A stretch of 64,000 nt of DNA, taken from positions 34,288,001 to 34,352,000 of the forward strand of contig OX485806.1 of assembly GCA_950295325.1 (NCBI GenBank), in the 5' to 3' direction. This stretch comes from Polytrichum commune (lineage: Eukaryota; Streptophyta; Polytrichopsida; Polytrichales; Polytrichaceae). Every line of letters begins with the position of its first letter. The stretch's first letter is position 1. The notes beneath the pieces are model-generated. The model did not search any database, had not been told where the DNA came from, and worked only from the letters and a program-made list of their open reading frames with translations. This document shows, piece after piece, positions 36,736 through 47,933 of the stretch. A program made the position numbers and the translations under genes.

Positions 36736-39421
36736 GCTAGCGTAAGCTTATTAGACCTAATTTAGTGTGGCCGGGGTTTCTTTTATCTTTTCAATCGTCG
36801 GTGCTTTCTTTCATGTTATTTCTTTCCAAGCGTGGCCTTCTTTACCATGTGAACCTTGCTCTTCGGGAGGCAGAAGAACAGAGTTCGTCGCTCCGCCATT
36901 GCCAGCAAGCGCACACACACAAGAGCTGGTGACCTTTCCACTCCGCGCAGATCCTCATCACCTAAACGCTGCGCACGATCTCGGCGGGACTCCTTTCTGT
37001 AGACATCATCATCAACATTAGTAGTAGTTTCACAAAAAAATTGTGGCGGAACATGAGGCGCTGGTCAGAGAGATTGAGACGGACAGCTTTACGGTAAGTT
37101 AAGTCAAGCGTTTTCCTTCCTTGCTCCTCAAATGTTTGGGAAACTGTCGCCCGCATCGAGGGCCACAGGCTCGGAAGTCGTCGGGCTTGGTGCAACGATC
37201 TGAAAAAATATTTTTATCGGGAGCCGGAACAGGGGGGTCGGTCCGGGACACTTGTGAGTTTGGGAGGTGTCGGTGAGTGAGAATTAAGAGGGGTCAGGTT
37301 TTTCAAGTGAGTGACTTAGGGATCTGGGTTCTTGCTGCAAGAAAGTTGCATACGCGTCGAAGAGGAGTGTAAGTAAGTAGTTTGTTGTTTTTTTAGTTTG
37401 AGGCATTGGTCAGGGTTGCAACTCTGCGTCAAGCTTTGGAAGGAAGTGGACAGGAATTCTTCCTGTGACCGAGTTCTTTGTGAATGTTGGATATGGAATA
37501 CGGCTGAATAGTTGCTTAGCGGTTGTGTAGCTCTTCTTCTGCAAACGGGAGCACCCGGAAGAAGGACCTCTAAGTGTTTCCGGCGAGGCTTAGACGTAAC
37601 GTAAACGATGATCGTTGCTTTCTAGGAACGAGTTTCCATGTTTTAAGTATTTGGCTTATCTCCACGGACAGACGTCGTTTCTTGATAGGATTCAAAAAGC
37701 GTCTGTGTCCTTTCGAAGCTACCGCGGGTGAATGATCTAAAATAGCTCTATCTCGGTCGATTTTGAGCTTTGAAGATTGAGTGAAGTGAACGCTGAAGTG
37801 GATTATATGAAGTTGATGTTTCCCTTACTCAACGTTTATCGTTTGTTCTGACTTGTTCGTACGAGGAACATCAGCAAAGACCAATGTTCTGGACGAGTTT
37901 CGATTGTGAAAATTTCAGATCACTTCTCCCTCCATTTAGGTACAAATTCTCGTTTGTTCCTACATTGGTCGATTCCTGGTTGCATCCACTGTGTTCCTGT
38001 TTCGTCGTCTACAGCAGAACCTTCCTTTGTGTTTAGGTTCTCGTTGGAACTTCTTAAATTTAGAGAAGTTCAGGCCATAGCAGTGAAAACTGGCCTGTAT
38101 CCATCCATTCCTGTTTTGGCGTTGTTGTATTAGTTCAGGTATTTCTTTCTTTGCACTCGTTGAGGTATGTGGAAGACTTAAGTAGGTCTACTTTGTCTGG
38201 GAATAGTTATAATAAGCTGAAGTTTCCGAAGCTTTCACAACCGCGATGGCATCCTCGTCCTTTTCTCAATATCAGCAGGGACATGATTTTAACAATTGTC
38301 TTACGTATTATATCGTTAAAGTTGGCTGTTGCGGCATCCTCTACCCCCATACAGCATTTGTCTTTCTGACTTCGCTATATGGTGGCACTTCTGTTAATTT
38401 TCCAATCACCAATTTTCCGATTGACCCAAGTTTTCCCCTCGTTATGAAATTTGCTACCAATGCTCAGATTCCTGAGATTTCGAGTATACAGACACGCATA
38501 CTTGTGTCTAACAAAGTTCATCATGGTTTTCCATTCGTCATTCCTAGGAATCCAATGCTTCAGATGACCATTTTCCTTCTACATATCGATGTTGTCCTGG
38601 TCCCCCTTGTTTGTGTATTTTGTATCTATGTTGCTCTAATGGGGCATTTTTTGGAGACTGTTTCTTGTTAAGGATTAGTATAGTGGCACAGTTAAGACTG
38701 TACAGAGTCACGAGGGTCTTGAAATGAATCCCTTAATTACAGGTTTTTGGAGCTCTTGAGTTGCATGTAGAAATTGCATTGCGAAATTTAAACGTTCTTC
38801 AATTGATACCGAGACTGCATCATGTCTTACACCTCGTTTTGCACAAGTGCAAATTTGTTCACCTGTTTGGTGATGGCATTGTTAGCTTCTCACTCCTCCC
38901 CAGATGTTGGTTGTAATTGTTTGTCAAAATCTTCAGGACTGGAACCCTGCTCTGATAAGAGAAAAAAGTCATGGTTCTTGGTGTGTATAAGATCCTCTGT
39001 AAATATTGTGGTCATTGTTGGGCAGCGAATTGCACACCGATTCAAAAATATGATTCTGTGACTCTTCCTTCCTCTACTGTGTGACCTTCTAAGAGCATGG
39101 GACGTCACAGCTATTTGTAAACGAGGAATCATTGTCAACAAGAAATTTGTGATTCAGAATTTTAAATATAAAATTGTGGCAGCCTGTATTGTGAATTGTA
39201 CACCTGTTTTTGTCTCATGACCACTGTACAACCTTTTCAATCTTTCAGTATTTCCAGGAAGTGTCATTGAATGTTTCTATTGCATGGTGTATGCCTGCAG
39301 GAGCTATTGTTAGTACACTCTGAAAAACTAGAAGTTAGTGTCTTCAAGGAAGCGTTTCTGGGTTGAAGGTTCTGGAGGTTTAGCGTGAATTGCCCTGTGA
39401 CGCGTAGGGCATCCTGGGACC
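36736..39421 (+). promoter_or_regulatory. Probable promoter and spliced leader region of GPCAT
   Basis: Base composition becomes more balanced here, as in a gene 5' end. A strong donor (ACG|GTAAGT at 37093) and an acceptor (CTGCAG at 39300) could bound a 2.2-kb leader intron. The second leader exon, 39301-39421, then runs to the start GGGACCATGGCC. If joined so, an ATG at 37053 would open a short upstream frame (about 17 codons) ending before the main start. This is inference. A 141-codon open frame at 38246-38671 has no recognised domain. Confidence 0.4.
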
Positions 39422-42276
39422 ATGGCCCGTGGGAAGTTAAATGGACTCCATGGGGGTAGTGGAGATTGGCATGAAGATATTGCAAAGTTTGTTGGAGAGA
39501 AAAGTGCTGAATATCCCCCAAAGGTATGTTCTTGTACACTTTATGTAGACTGCAACTATGGTATGCACTTAAATCCCCTTGGCAATGTGTTACACCCTTG
39601 GCTGAACATTTATGGATGGACTCTGCAGGTGGTAAAAAAGACCAAGGAATTGATTTCAAAGCAAGCAACAGTAATTGCTAAGCGTGCAGATGAGCATGAG
39701 GATTTTATCACAAAGGTAAGGATGGCAAGAGTAACAGCATTTTGATTTGATTCAATTTTCCAGGAGCCAATACTGGATTCAATGGACGCGAATCAAAATT
39801 TTAATGATTCTTATGTTCAATATGGTTGTGCTTCATTATATGCAGGTGACATATTGTTTAGGAGTTGTCTCCTTTGGAACATTCTGCTATTTGTTGGGAT
39901 CAAGTAAGCATCATCTATACCCTGACATGCACTTTATGTGCATTCTTTCAGAGTTGCAGTTAAATATTGTACAAGTTTTTGTTTTGTTATGAGGTCATCC
40001 ATTCAGGTTATGCAATTCTGTTGCTGGGAGAATTTGTTCCAAGTGTTGTGGCATGATGGGGTGGTTGAAATGACTTGCAGGGCCTGATGCTATTCCCAAA
40101 TTATACTGCCTCTTCTTCCTCACTGTGGCGCCCTTGAGATGGATTTATTATCGCATTAAGAAGTGGCACTATTATTTCCTTGTAAGTATATCTTATCTCT
40201 GCGTGGTAACTGTTAATGATATGCTCATTAGCACCACCATATATTGTTCGGCCTATTCTTTTCAATACAAGGAGGAGCTTTTAGGAGTAGTGTTGCTCAC
40301 ATTTCCGATTGAAAGCTGTATGGGTTATGTTTATTGCAACCTGTGGAGGGAGTATGGTGGTTAGTACAAGTTGGGCTTTCCTTCGCACTAGTGAAGTGTT
40401 CATATTGTGACTGCAGTCAGAAGTCACAATAATGACATGCTAGACAGCATTTGGTATGACAAATAGGCTGATAGAATCCTTAGATCAGAACTTGGATCAT
40501 CAGTTTTCACCTTAAATTTGTAGGAGACCAAGGCTGTTTAAGATCAATTAAGCAGTGGCCAGATGCCAGAGTTTATACCTTTCTCTCTTAGTGCTTGCAG
40601 TTTGTCACAATATTGTGCCAGTGGATTGTGGACATGTGATTAACCTTGGGCCCTTGTGTGTAACAGGATTTTTGCTACTATGCCAATGCGATCTTTGTTG
40701 TTATGCTCCTCTATTTCCCCAACAATGACAAGTTGTTTCTGATATGCTTCTCTTTTGCTGAGGTGAGTGAATTTCGTGCCACTTGCAACCTCTCAGTAGT
40801 GGGCTGAGTGTAGGGAGCTTAATATTTCTTGCAGTCTTGGCAGATGTTATCTGTGGTATGTGTATTGCTTATAGTAAGTGCAATGGTATGGTGTGCAGGG
40901 ACCCCTTGCTTGGGCACTCATTGTCTGGCGGTGTAGTCTTGTATTTAGCTCCTTTGACAAAATTGTCAGTGTTCTCATTCATCTACTTCCAGGTGAGCAT
41001 GTGATCTTGTATCATTTAGATTGGGTAACTGTTTGTTCTTTGCTTTCCTTTTGCTGAAGAGTACCTGCTGTAGTAGGTATGTTTAATTACCAATTGCGAG
41101 GCTTTCTACATTGTGTGCATCTTTCATGCCACCTAATTTATTGCCTTCGATATCATTTGCAGGGACTGTTTTCTTCATTATAAGGTGGTGGGACCCAATC
41201 ACATTTGCCCATCATGCAGTTGATGACACAGGACCTTGGCCAGCATGGCCTCTTCTGGAGAATGACCGACAATTATGGACGTGGCTTTTTGTTGTGCCAC
41301 TCATTGCATATAGTGTGTGGCAGTTCCTCTACCTTCTGGTTGTCAATGTGCTGCGGCGGCAGCGTCTGCTGAGGGATCCAGAGGTTATGACGTCATTCAG
41401 GTGTGTGCCTGTGAATTTTTGTGCATTGGTGTGCCATTGACTCCGTTACCTGGCCTCCCTGGATTCTGGATCTTGGAAATATGTTTCTCAGGAGTTTGTG
41501 TAAATTAATCTTTGCTCTTTGAGAGTATGTGAACTGTTATCTCCGATTCAAAATGATTTGATTGGGTTTGTGGTTTAGGAAGGGAACTTGCTGACCGATG
41601 ATTGGTTTTTGACTTGATCAGAGAACTATCTCGCAAGGCTTCCCGGGCAAACAATATCTGGTGGCGCCTTAGTGGATTGCTGGGAGACAACAACAGAGTT
41701 GCTATGTATGCAATCCTGCAAGCTATATTTACTGTCCTCACGATGGCCCTCACTGTACCACTCTTCAAATCATACAGACTTCACATCTTCTTTGAGTGCC
41801 TGAAAGTTGCTGCTTCTGTTTGGAATGGTGGTATTTTCTTCTTTGACGTGATGCCAAGAAAGATGGATGCCAAGAAAAAGAGGAAGTTCACCCCTACTAA
41901 GGAAACAAGAGCAGATGCAGTCTCGCTCAATTCCACGGGATTGCCATTTGAAGGTGCCTCTGTCCTTGACCCTCCTCTCTCACCTGGAGGATTGTCCCCC
42001 AAAATAGGTGAAGAGGTGTGCCAACCCAGTGATGGCAGTGTATGTTCTCTCTGCAAGAACCCGAGCTCGATTGACCTCGACACGGTTGACGACTATCTGC
42101 AGCGTGAAGGGGGGGTCCATGTCCGAAAAGGGAGAAAACTCAACATGGATCCAAGTATGGGAAAGAGGGTGGATGGGAATGAGTTGCAACAAAATGGGTT
42201 AACAGCAGAACAAGAAGTGGAGGGTCCCATAGAGCCAGCCGCTGATCTTTTGAAGGCAGCAACATGTGTGAGTTGA
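39422..42276 (+). CDS. GPCAT: Glycerophosphocholine acyltransferase (GPC1/DUF2838 family)
   Basis: Eight exons join in phase to 476 residues: 39422-39523, 39629-39715, 39846-39903, 40081-40181, 40667-40762, 40899-40992, 41163-41400 and 41622-42276. The start is in a strong context (ACCATGG). Residues 1-63 are hydrophilic with a [21 protein letters not shown] helix; residues 64-345 hold about eight membrane segments with the family signatures [39 protein letters not shown] and [12 protein letters not shown]. By family knowledge (yeast Gpc1 and plant GPCAT) the enzyme moves an acyl group from acyl-CoA to glycerophosphocholine, making lysophosphatidylcholine in the endoplasmic reticulum for phospholipid remodelling. 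The tail from about 345 ([18 protein letters not shown] onward, about 130 residues) is polar and looks disordered. A repeat with G-boxes lies upstream. Confidence 0.93.
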
Positions 42277-42933
42277 CGGTAGTCTGCGTATCAGCATCTC
42301 GTATGTCACGTTTTGCTTCAATTTTTAGATGGTATCCTCGCAGCTTTGGATCGCCCATCTCATTGCCATCCTTCTCCATACTTTTCTCATTCAGCTGTCA
42401 TTTCTCTCTCCACCATCGTTGTGATGGTAAATTATGCACCAAGTAGGGATCAGAAGTAGGGTGATTGTATATATAGCAGCCGCGAGAATTGGTCTGTTGA
42501 GATTCCTTTGATTAGTTCCCTCACATTTAGCTTGCGTGAGTTATTAGAGTCGCATTCACCCGACTCTCATTTTGTGGTCCTCGCTGTATTCAACTCCCAT
42601 CAATAGAAGCTTGCAGGCTAGCACTATGGAGGCATGACATTGCATCTGCTGCAATCGAGAGGGTCTAACTTCTTCCTACCCTATAGAGTTGTACAGTATC
42701 AAGCAACATCATCAATACATCTCGTCAGTTTTGCCATGAGCCTGTGGTTTCTGTGTCCAGTTTGATTGCTTTGTTTTCGTCCATAGGTGATGATGGGCTT
42801 GTAGCGGTTTTGCAAGTTTGATTTCTGCTTTTCCACAGTTGGTAGAAGCAAGGTTTGTTTGTGGGCCTTATGTGGTCACTTCCCTTAACAGGCCACCTAT
42901 ATTTGAGTGGTGTTATGGAATGCCTGTACAGTA
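42277..42933. other. GPCAT 3' untranslated region and spacer
   Basis: Probable 3' UTR of GPCAT followed by low-copy sequence; no other gene seen. Confidence 0.45.
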
Positions 42934-45237
42934 CACTAAATATGATATTTAGTGTTGGATACACTGAACACAAACGCATACACTAAATATCACTAACCCT
43001 ATGAAAGTAAGTAACATTAAATGCAAACTCAAACACTGAATATCAACTATGGTAATATGTGGAAGTTACATGCACGAATTTAGTGTCAGTAAGGATGTGA
43101 AAAAAAAGTCAACAATAATAAAAGGAGAAGGGAGGTGAAGGTGATGGCACATTTATGTATAATGCTAATTATCAAAGAATTCAAAATTAGTGTTGACCAG
43201 GATAGGGTGGTAGCAACACTAAATATAATCAAACACTAAATATCATACTTAGTGTAGTTGAGATTGGATTAATTTCTAAAAATATTGACTCCTTTTCTAG
43301 ATCCAGTAATGCAATAGTATTGCGATGGATTATTTGTCATTCCTAGTGAAATTTTTTGGGGGATTATAGATTTACAGTGTTGTGATTATTGTCACTTACC
43401 AAGCGATGTTTTCATCTAAATTTCAATCATCTATGGCAGTATTTCATCAAAAGTTGCTGGCAAAAAGAGGTAGGGCTTTTGGCCAATGGATGAACTCATT
43501 CATCATCCACGACAATGTTTGTTCACTTAATCCTAAGAAGTGTCATCCAAAAAGTTACCACATGCTGACATAAAATACCATATGACACTAAATATCATAT
43601 TTGGTGTAGTTACCATGATGGCGGATGGAATATGTTTGAATCCGATACCACACTGAATATAATATTTTCATATGGTATTTTATGTGACTATGGCAACTTT
43701 TTGGATGACACTTTGAATGGATAAGTGAACAAATATTGTCATGGACAATGGATGAGTTCATACATTGGCCAAAAACCCCTACCTTCTCTTGTCAACAACT
43801 TGCAATGAAATCCCGGGTATATATGCAATTCCCGTATTATATGGCCTTGATTATAATCACTTGTAATGTACTTTAGTCCAATCTCGAGTGATATAATTTG
43901 TTTCAATGTAGGAAACTCTTGTAGCCCTTCTAACAAGGAATCCAAAAATGTAATTATATATAAGAAATGAATATTCCTTGAAGCATATAATTGCATTAAA
44001 AACCTAATTATATGAGTTTTTTAATACATGCACCATAGGTCAAACTAACCAACTTTTTGGGTTTTTTGATAAAAATAATTATATTTAATTATGATATATT
44101 AAAAAATTCCAATGATTTTTAATTTAAATTGGAGGCAAGTACTCGTGTGGATCTTTTAAAATTATGCATAGGCATAGGTTTAAAAAAAATTAGTGTTTCA
44201 ATTCTTTATATACTTTGTGGAGTTTATTCAACCCAACTTTTTCTACATCTCATTTTATTTAATTTGGTCTTTACACAACTTTTTGGTCCTTTTATTTTTG
44301 TGTAATTTTTATATAATTTTTACAAAAGCCGTCCTAAGTTGTTTTAAGGACAATGCCCTCTACATATAATATGGGAGTTGCGCATCCGAGGGTGAAATAT
44401 TATCATGGATGATTGAAATTTGGATGAAAAATCACTTGGTAAGTGACAATAATTGCAACAATATAAATCTATAATCCCCCAAAAATCTTACAAGGAATGA
44501 CAAATAATGTTGGGTTAACATTTAGTGTTGGTGTCATTTAATGTTGGGTTAACACTTAGTACTAAATATAACATTTAGTGTCATCAATTCTAATTGTGTT
44601 GCTCAATACTAATTGTAAACATTGGTATATGGTCACCAAAACTAAATGTTAACCCAACATTATTTGTCATTCCTAGGTAATTTGTTGGGGGATTATGGAT
44701 TTACAGTGTTGCAATTACTGTCTTTTTTGGGAATAAATTAACAAAAATCAACACTTTCATTTTCTGGTGCATGGTCATTCCTCTTGGTCAACATTCGGTT
44801 TACACCTAGTGAGGGGCCCAAAGGCTTTGTACATTGATTTAAGAAAAAAAAAATCGGACCATGGAAAAAGGCCATCTTCCATGGTCCGACTTCATGGTCC
44901 ATGGTGTAACCCGGCCCTTAGTTTCTGGCTACACTAAATATGATATTTAGTGTTTGATTATATTTATTGCTGTTACCACCCTACCCTGCTCAACACTAAT
45001 TTTCAAATCCTTGACAACAAATGTTAGAAGGTATGTGCCGGAATTCTTCTTTATCATTGTTAATTTTTTTTCATATCCTTACTAACACTAAATTCAAACA
45101 TGTAACTTCCACATATTACCATAGTTGATATTTAGTGTTTGACTTGACATTTAATGTTACTTACTTTCATAGTGTCATTCACATTTAGTGTATAATTTCA
45201 TATTTAGTGTGTCAAACACTAAATATCATATTTAGTG
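42934..45237. mobile_element. CACTA-like element with long inverted ends, no transposase
   Basis: The left end starts CACTAAATATGATATTTAG and the right end is its mirror, CTAAATATCATATTTAGTG. About 310 bases match inverted (42934-43255 against 44930-45237), including ATGAAAGTAAGTAACATTAA, GGTAATATGTGGAAGTTACA and TAGGGTGGTA. Both ends begin with CACTA and carry many TTTAGTGT subterminal motifs. The flanking triplets (GTA left, CAG right) do not match, so a target duplication is not shown. The interior has more family fragments (43320-43435, 44400-44720) and a nested small repeat at 44745-44928. No long coding frame. Confidence 0.7.
44745..44928. repeat. Small repeat of the TGGTCCAACTTCATGGTCC family, inverted copy
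   Basis: Carries TGGTGCATGGTCATTCCTCT, GGTTTACACCTAGTGAGGGG, CTTCATGGTCCATGGTGTAA and ends CCCGGCCCTTA. Related to 20399-20640 and 47330-47540. Confidence 0.7.
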
Positions 45238-46211
45238 CAGTGATTGCGTGACAATTGTTATGGACCGGTCGATGGTGAATAGTGTGGACCACACTAAATC
45301 ACATGTTTGGTGTAGTGTAGTTCATAGTGTAACCACTCAAATATAAAGAGAGGGCCAGTTGAGAGTCTAAGGGCTGCTTGACACCTAGAGGCTGGGCGAA
45401 TTCGTTGTGTAAGAGGCTTGAAATCCTCACTTGTGACTGGCCAAAAGGTTGAAATCGGCCCCAACCCCTTTACACCTAGAGGCCGGGCCGATTCAGTGGT
45501 ATGATTTTTTTTTAATCAAAAAATGCATGGTATGACACGGCCCGAGCTTGTTGAATTGGGTACACCCAGAGTTGGAGGGCCAATTATTGACCTTGGGCCC
45601 AATGTCACATTTCAATAAAAAAAACTTCTTTTAATAAAATATGGTTTTTTCAACAAACTATATCCATGCGATTATGTGAAAATATGAATAGCTCTATGCT
45701 AGATTATCCTAGATCCGTTGGATTATGCTAGATTTATTGAATGAGCCTAGCTTCTTGGCCCTAAGGCCTTTACATATGGAAAAATTGGCCCCCATTATAA
45801 TGTTATTATAATGTGTAGTTGAGGGCGGCCTCCAACCCAAAAGGCCCTAATTAATAAGAGGTCAAGAGGTGAAGCTAAGCAAGCCACCCTTTCACGCGAA
45901 GGGGCACGCATGCATGCTTGTCAACCACATCAAGTGATCGATGACCAAAAACTCGCACATGAAAATTGGCAGAGATGATGGCGCCTGCAATCTCATTCAA
46001 GAGCAGCGAGCACGAGATAGATTGATTCACCAACAAATTGTATTCACAACACGGGGCAGCTCTAGCTAGCTAGGAGAATCAAATCGGCCCACCGGCCGGC
46101 CGGGTGTTGCAGCATTGGATCGCAATATTGTTGTAGCGATCGGAGCATAAATCACGTCCAGGACGTAGTGATCTTCGCCAAAGCTCCTCTCAAGATTCCG
46201 CGACCACTACA
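45238..46211. promoter_or_regulatory. Spacer and probable promoter/leader of the phosphorylase gene
   Basis: Two direct copies of ACACCTAGAGGC(T/C)GGGC lie near 45381 and 45472. From about 45900 the sequence turns GC-richer up to the ATG at 46212, as a leader would. No other gene seen. Confidence 0.35.
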
Positions 46212-46583
46212 ATGGCTTCCAGTGCCGGCATTGCGCAAACATTAAGCTCGTCGTCATGTCGGCCAGGTCCTGACTGCCGCGGCTGCCTCTCGCAGCACCC
46301 ACTGACTGCAGCAGCATCGCGAAAGCCTCAAGCTCACGTTCGCGGTGATTCGATCGGCCCTGTGGTCGCGGATCAACAAGGCCGCTGCGTATCGCTGACA
46401 AGCAATTTCAAGGGACACAAATTGGTGTGCCGTCGACACGCCACGCCAGAATTAGGCGGCAGCTCGTACCTCGCATTATCTGTGCAGCGTAGCCGACGTG
46501 CTCCTTCGGCGGTTAGGTGTCTCGCAGCAGGCGACTGGCCATGGAAGCTGTGTTCATCGTCGTCATCGAATGAGGAGGGTGTG
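46212..46583 (+). CDS. PHS1: Probable chloroplast transit-peptide exon of the phosphorylase
   Basis: A 124-codon open frame begins MASSAGIAQTLSSSSC, rich in Ser, Ala and Arg and poor in acidic residues until LCSSSSSNEEG at its end. It sits 1.4 kb before the conserved part of an L-type phosphorylase that otherwise lacks any targeting sequence. A donor is available at the end (GAGG|GTGTGT, phase 1, or GGT|GTGTGA, phase 0). Only the phase-0 choice joins the ATG exon at 47934 in frame, through the acceptor GTGAGTAG. This link is inference; the alternative is a separate or untranslated exon, with translation from 47934 giving a cytosolic enzyme. Base composition is GC-rich unlike the following introns. 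Confidence 0.55.
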
Positions 46584-46679
46584 TGAAAGAATTCACCCGC
46601 CACCATAGTAATCTAGGATGCAAGCTTGCAATCGATCCGCCATCGAAACTCGGTTCAGTAGAGTAGACGTGCCTTCGAT

Positions 46680-46990
46680 GCACCCACTTCTCTCGTAGGA
46701 TGTGAAACGCGTCGCAATTGCAGTGCAAGATGGATAATCAGCAAATCCAAGTCGTGGTCGTAGCATTTGCCTCATAACTTTCGGAGATCGTATGAGTATC
46801 TTATTCGTTATCAAAGTGAAGATTATTCTCGTGCTCATTAAGTGGTTTTTATAGGTCCCCGCAATCATCATGTTCACTATTGACGTAGCATGGATAGCAT
46901 ATTGTGAGCATGTATTCCGATCTCTTTGAAACACATGTTGTTTTGATGCATGTTCTTAGATCTACATCTAGCCCCATACCAACTCAATTA
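46680..46990. repeat. Dispersed intron repeat in phosphorylase
   Basis: Blocks CACTTCTCTCGTAGGATGTGA, AGCAAATCCAA, TCTTATTCGTTATCAAAGTG and CCATACCAACTCAATTATAG recur at 55850-56040 and 56150-56420, and in weak form at 4060-4310. Confidence 0.7.
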
Positions 46991-47329
46991 TAGGTGTCCA
47001 TAATTTTGCTATGTCAGAACTAGGTACGTCTACCTTTGCACATGCCAAAAGTATATAGCAAAAAATAAGAAGAGGAGAAAGGGATCCATGTCATGACCAA
47101 AGTGAAGTACTCCTCAGCTACATGGCTGCCTCGCTCAAGTGCAAATTTGTGAGTGCACGAGTGCAAAGGAGGTTCTCTCATCGCAAATGTTGGGGGACCA
47201 TGGTAGAGAAATGTTGTTCTAATATATTTTAAAAATATTTTAGTGCCAAACATTACCATACTTACAAGGAAAGAAGGGAAGAAGAAGGGAGGAGGGTCAA
47301 ACCTGTATAAAGTTCCCTAAATTGCCCTT

Positions 47330-47540
47330 TTCCGACATATATTAAAAAAAAAAACAGCACGTCCACTTTTTGGGGCATGGTCACTTCTCTTGGTCCATGT
47401 TCTACTTACACCTAGTCAAGGGCCCAAAGTCTTTGAAAATGCATTTTTTTTTGGTAGAAATCGGACCATGAAAGTGTGACCATGGAAAAATGCCCTCTGA
47501 CATGGGACAACTTCATGGTCCATGATATAAACAACCCATG
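47330..47540. repeat. Small repeat of the TGGTCCAACTTCATGGTCC family, third copy
   Basis: Carries GGGCATGGTCACTTCTCTTG, CACCTAGTCAAGGGCCCAAA, TCGGACCATG and CAACTTCATGGTCCATG, as in the copy at 44745-44928. It lies in the first phosphorylase intron. Confidence 0.7.
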
Positions 47541-47933
47541 AGGCTATATTTTTGTATAATCCTACCCTCATATTTCAGAACTATGTTTGAGAAGATTTTT
47601 GGGCAAAATCGATCAAAATCTTAGTGTTTCCAAATCCAACCGGTCACACATTGTAATCTTTGGGGGTTTTCCTTACTAATTTGAGGTATATTCCCATAGA
47701 TTCCTCTAAAACGATCGGTAATTTTCCTGCAGTCTTGAACTTCGATCGGTTATTTCTCACAGTCAACCGGTTCATCTGTAAGTAGCGGTCGGTTCTCCCC
47801 GTTCATTGCTCCAGAATCAAAGTCCAACCAGCTCGAATTATTCCCAAGCACAACAATTTAGAGACGGGGCTCTTCCGAGTGAGTCAGTCCCGCGTGAACG
47901 TGTTGTGAGAGTTTTGCAAGATTAGGTGAGTAG

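Noticed and set aside
38246-38671. 141-codon open frame upstream of GPCAT
   Set aside because: No recognised domain; it lies in the probable leader intron of GPCAT, so I do not call it a gene.
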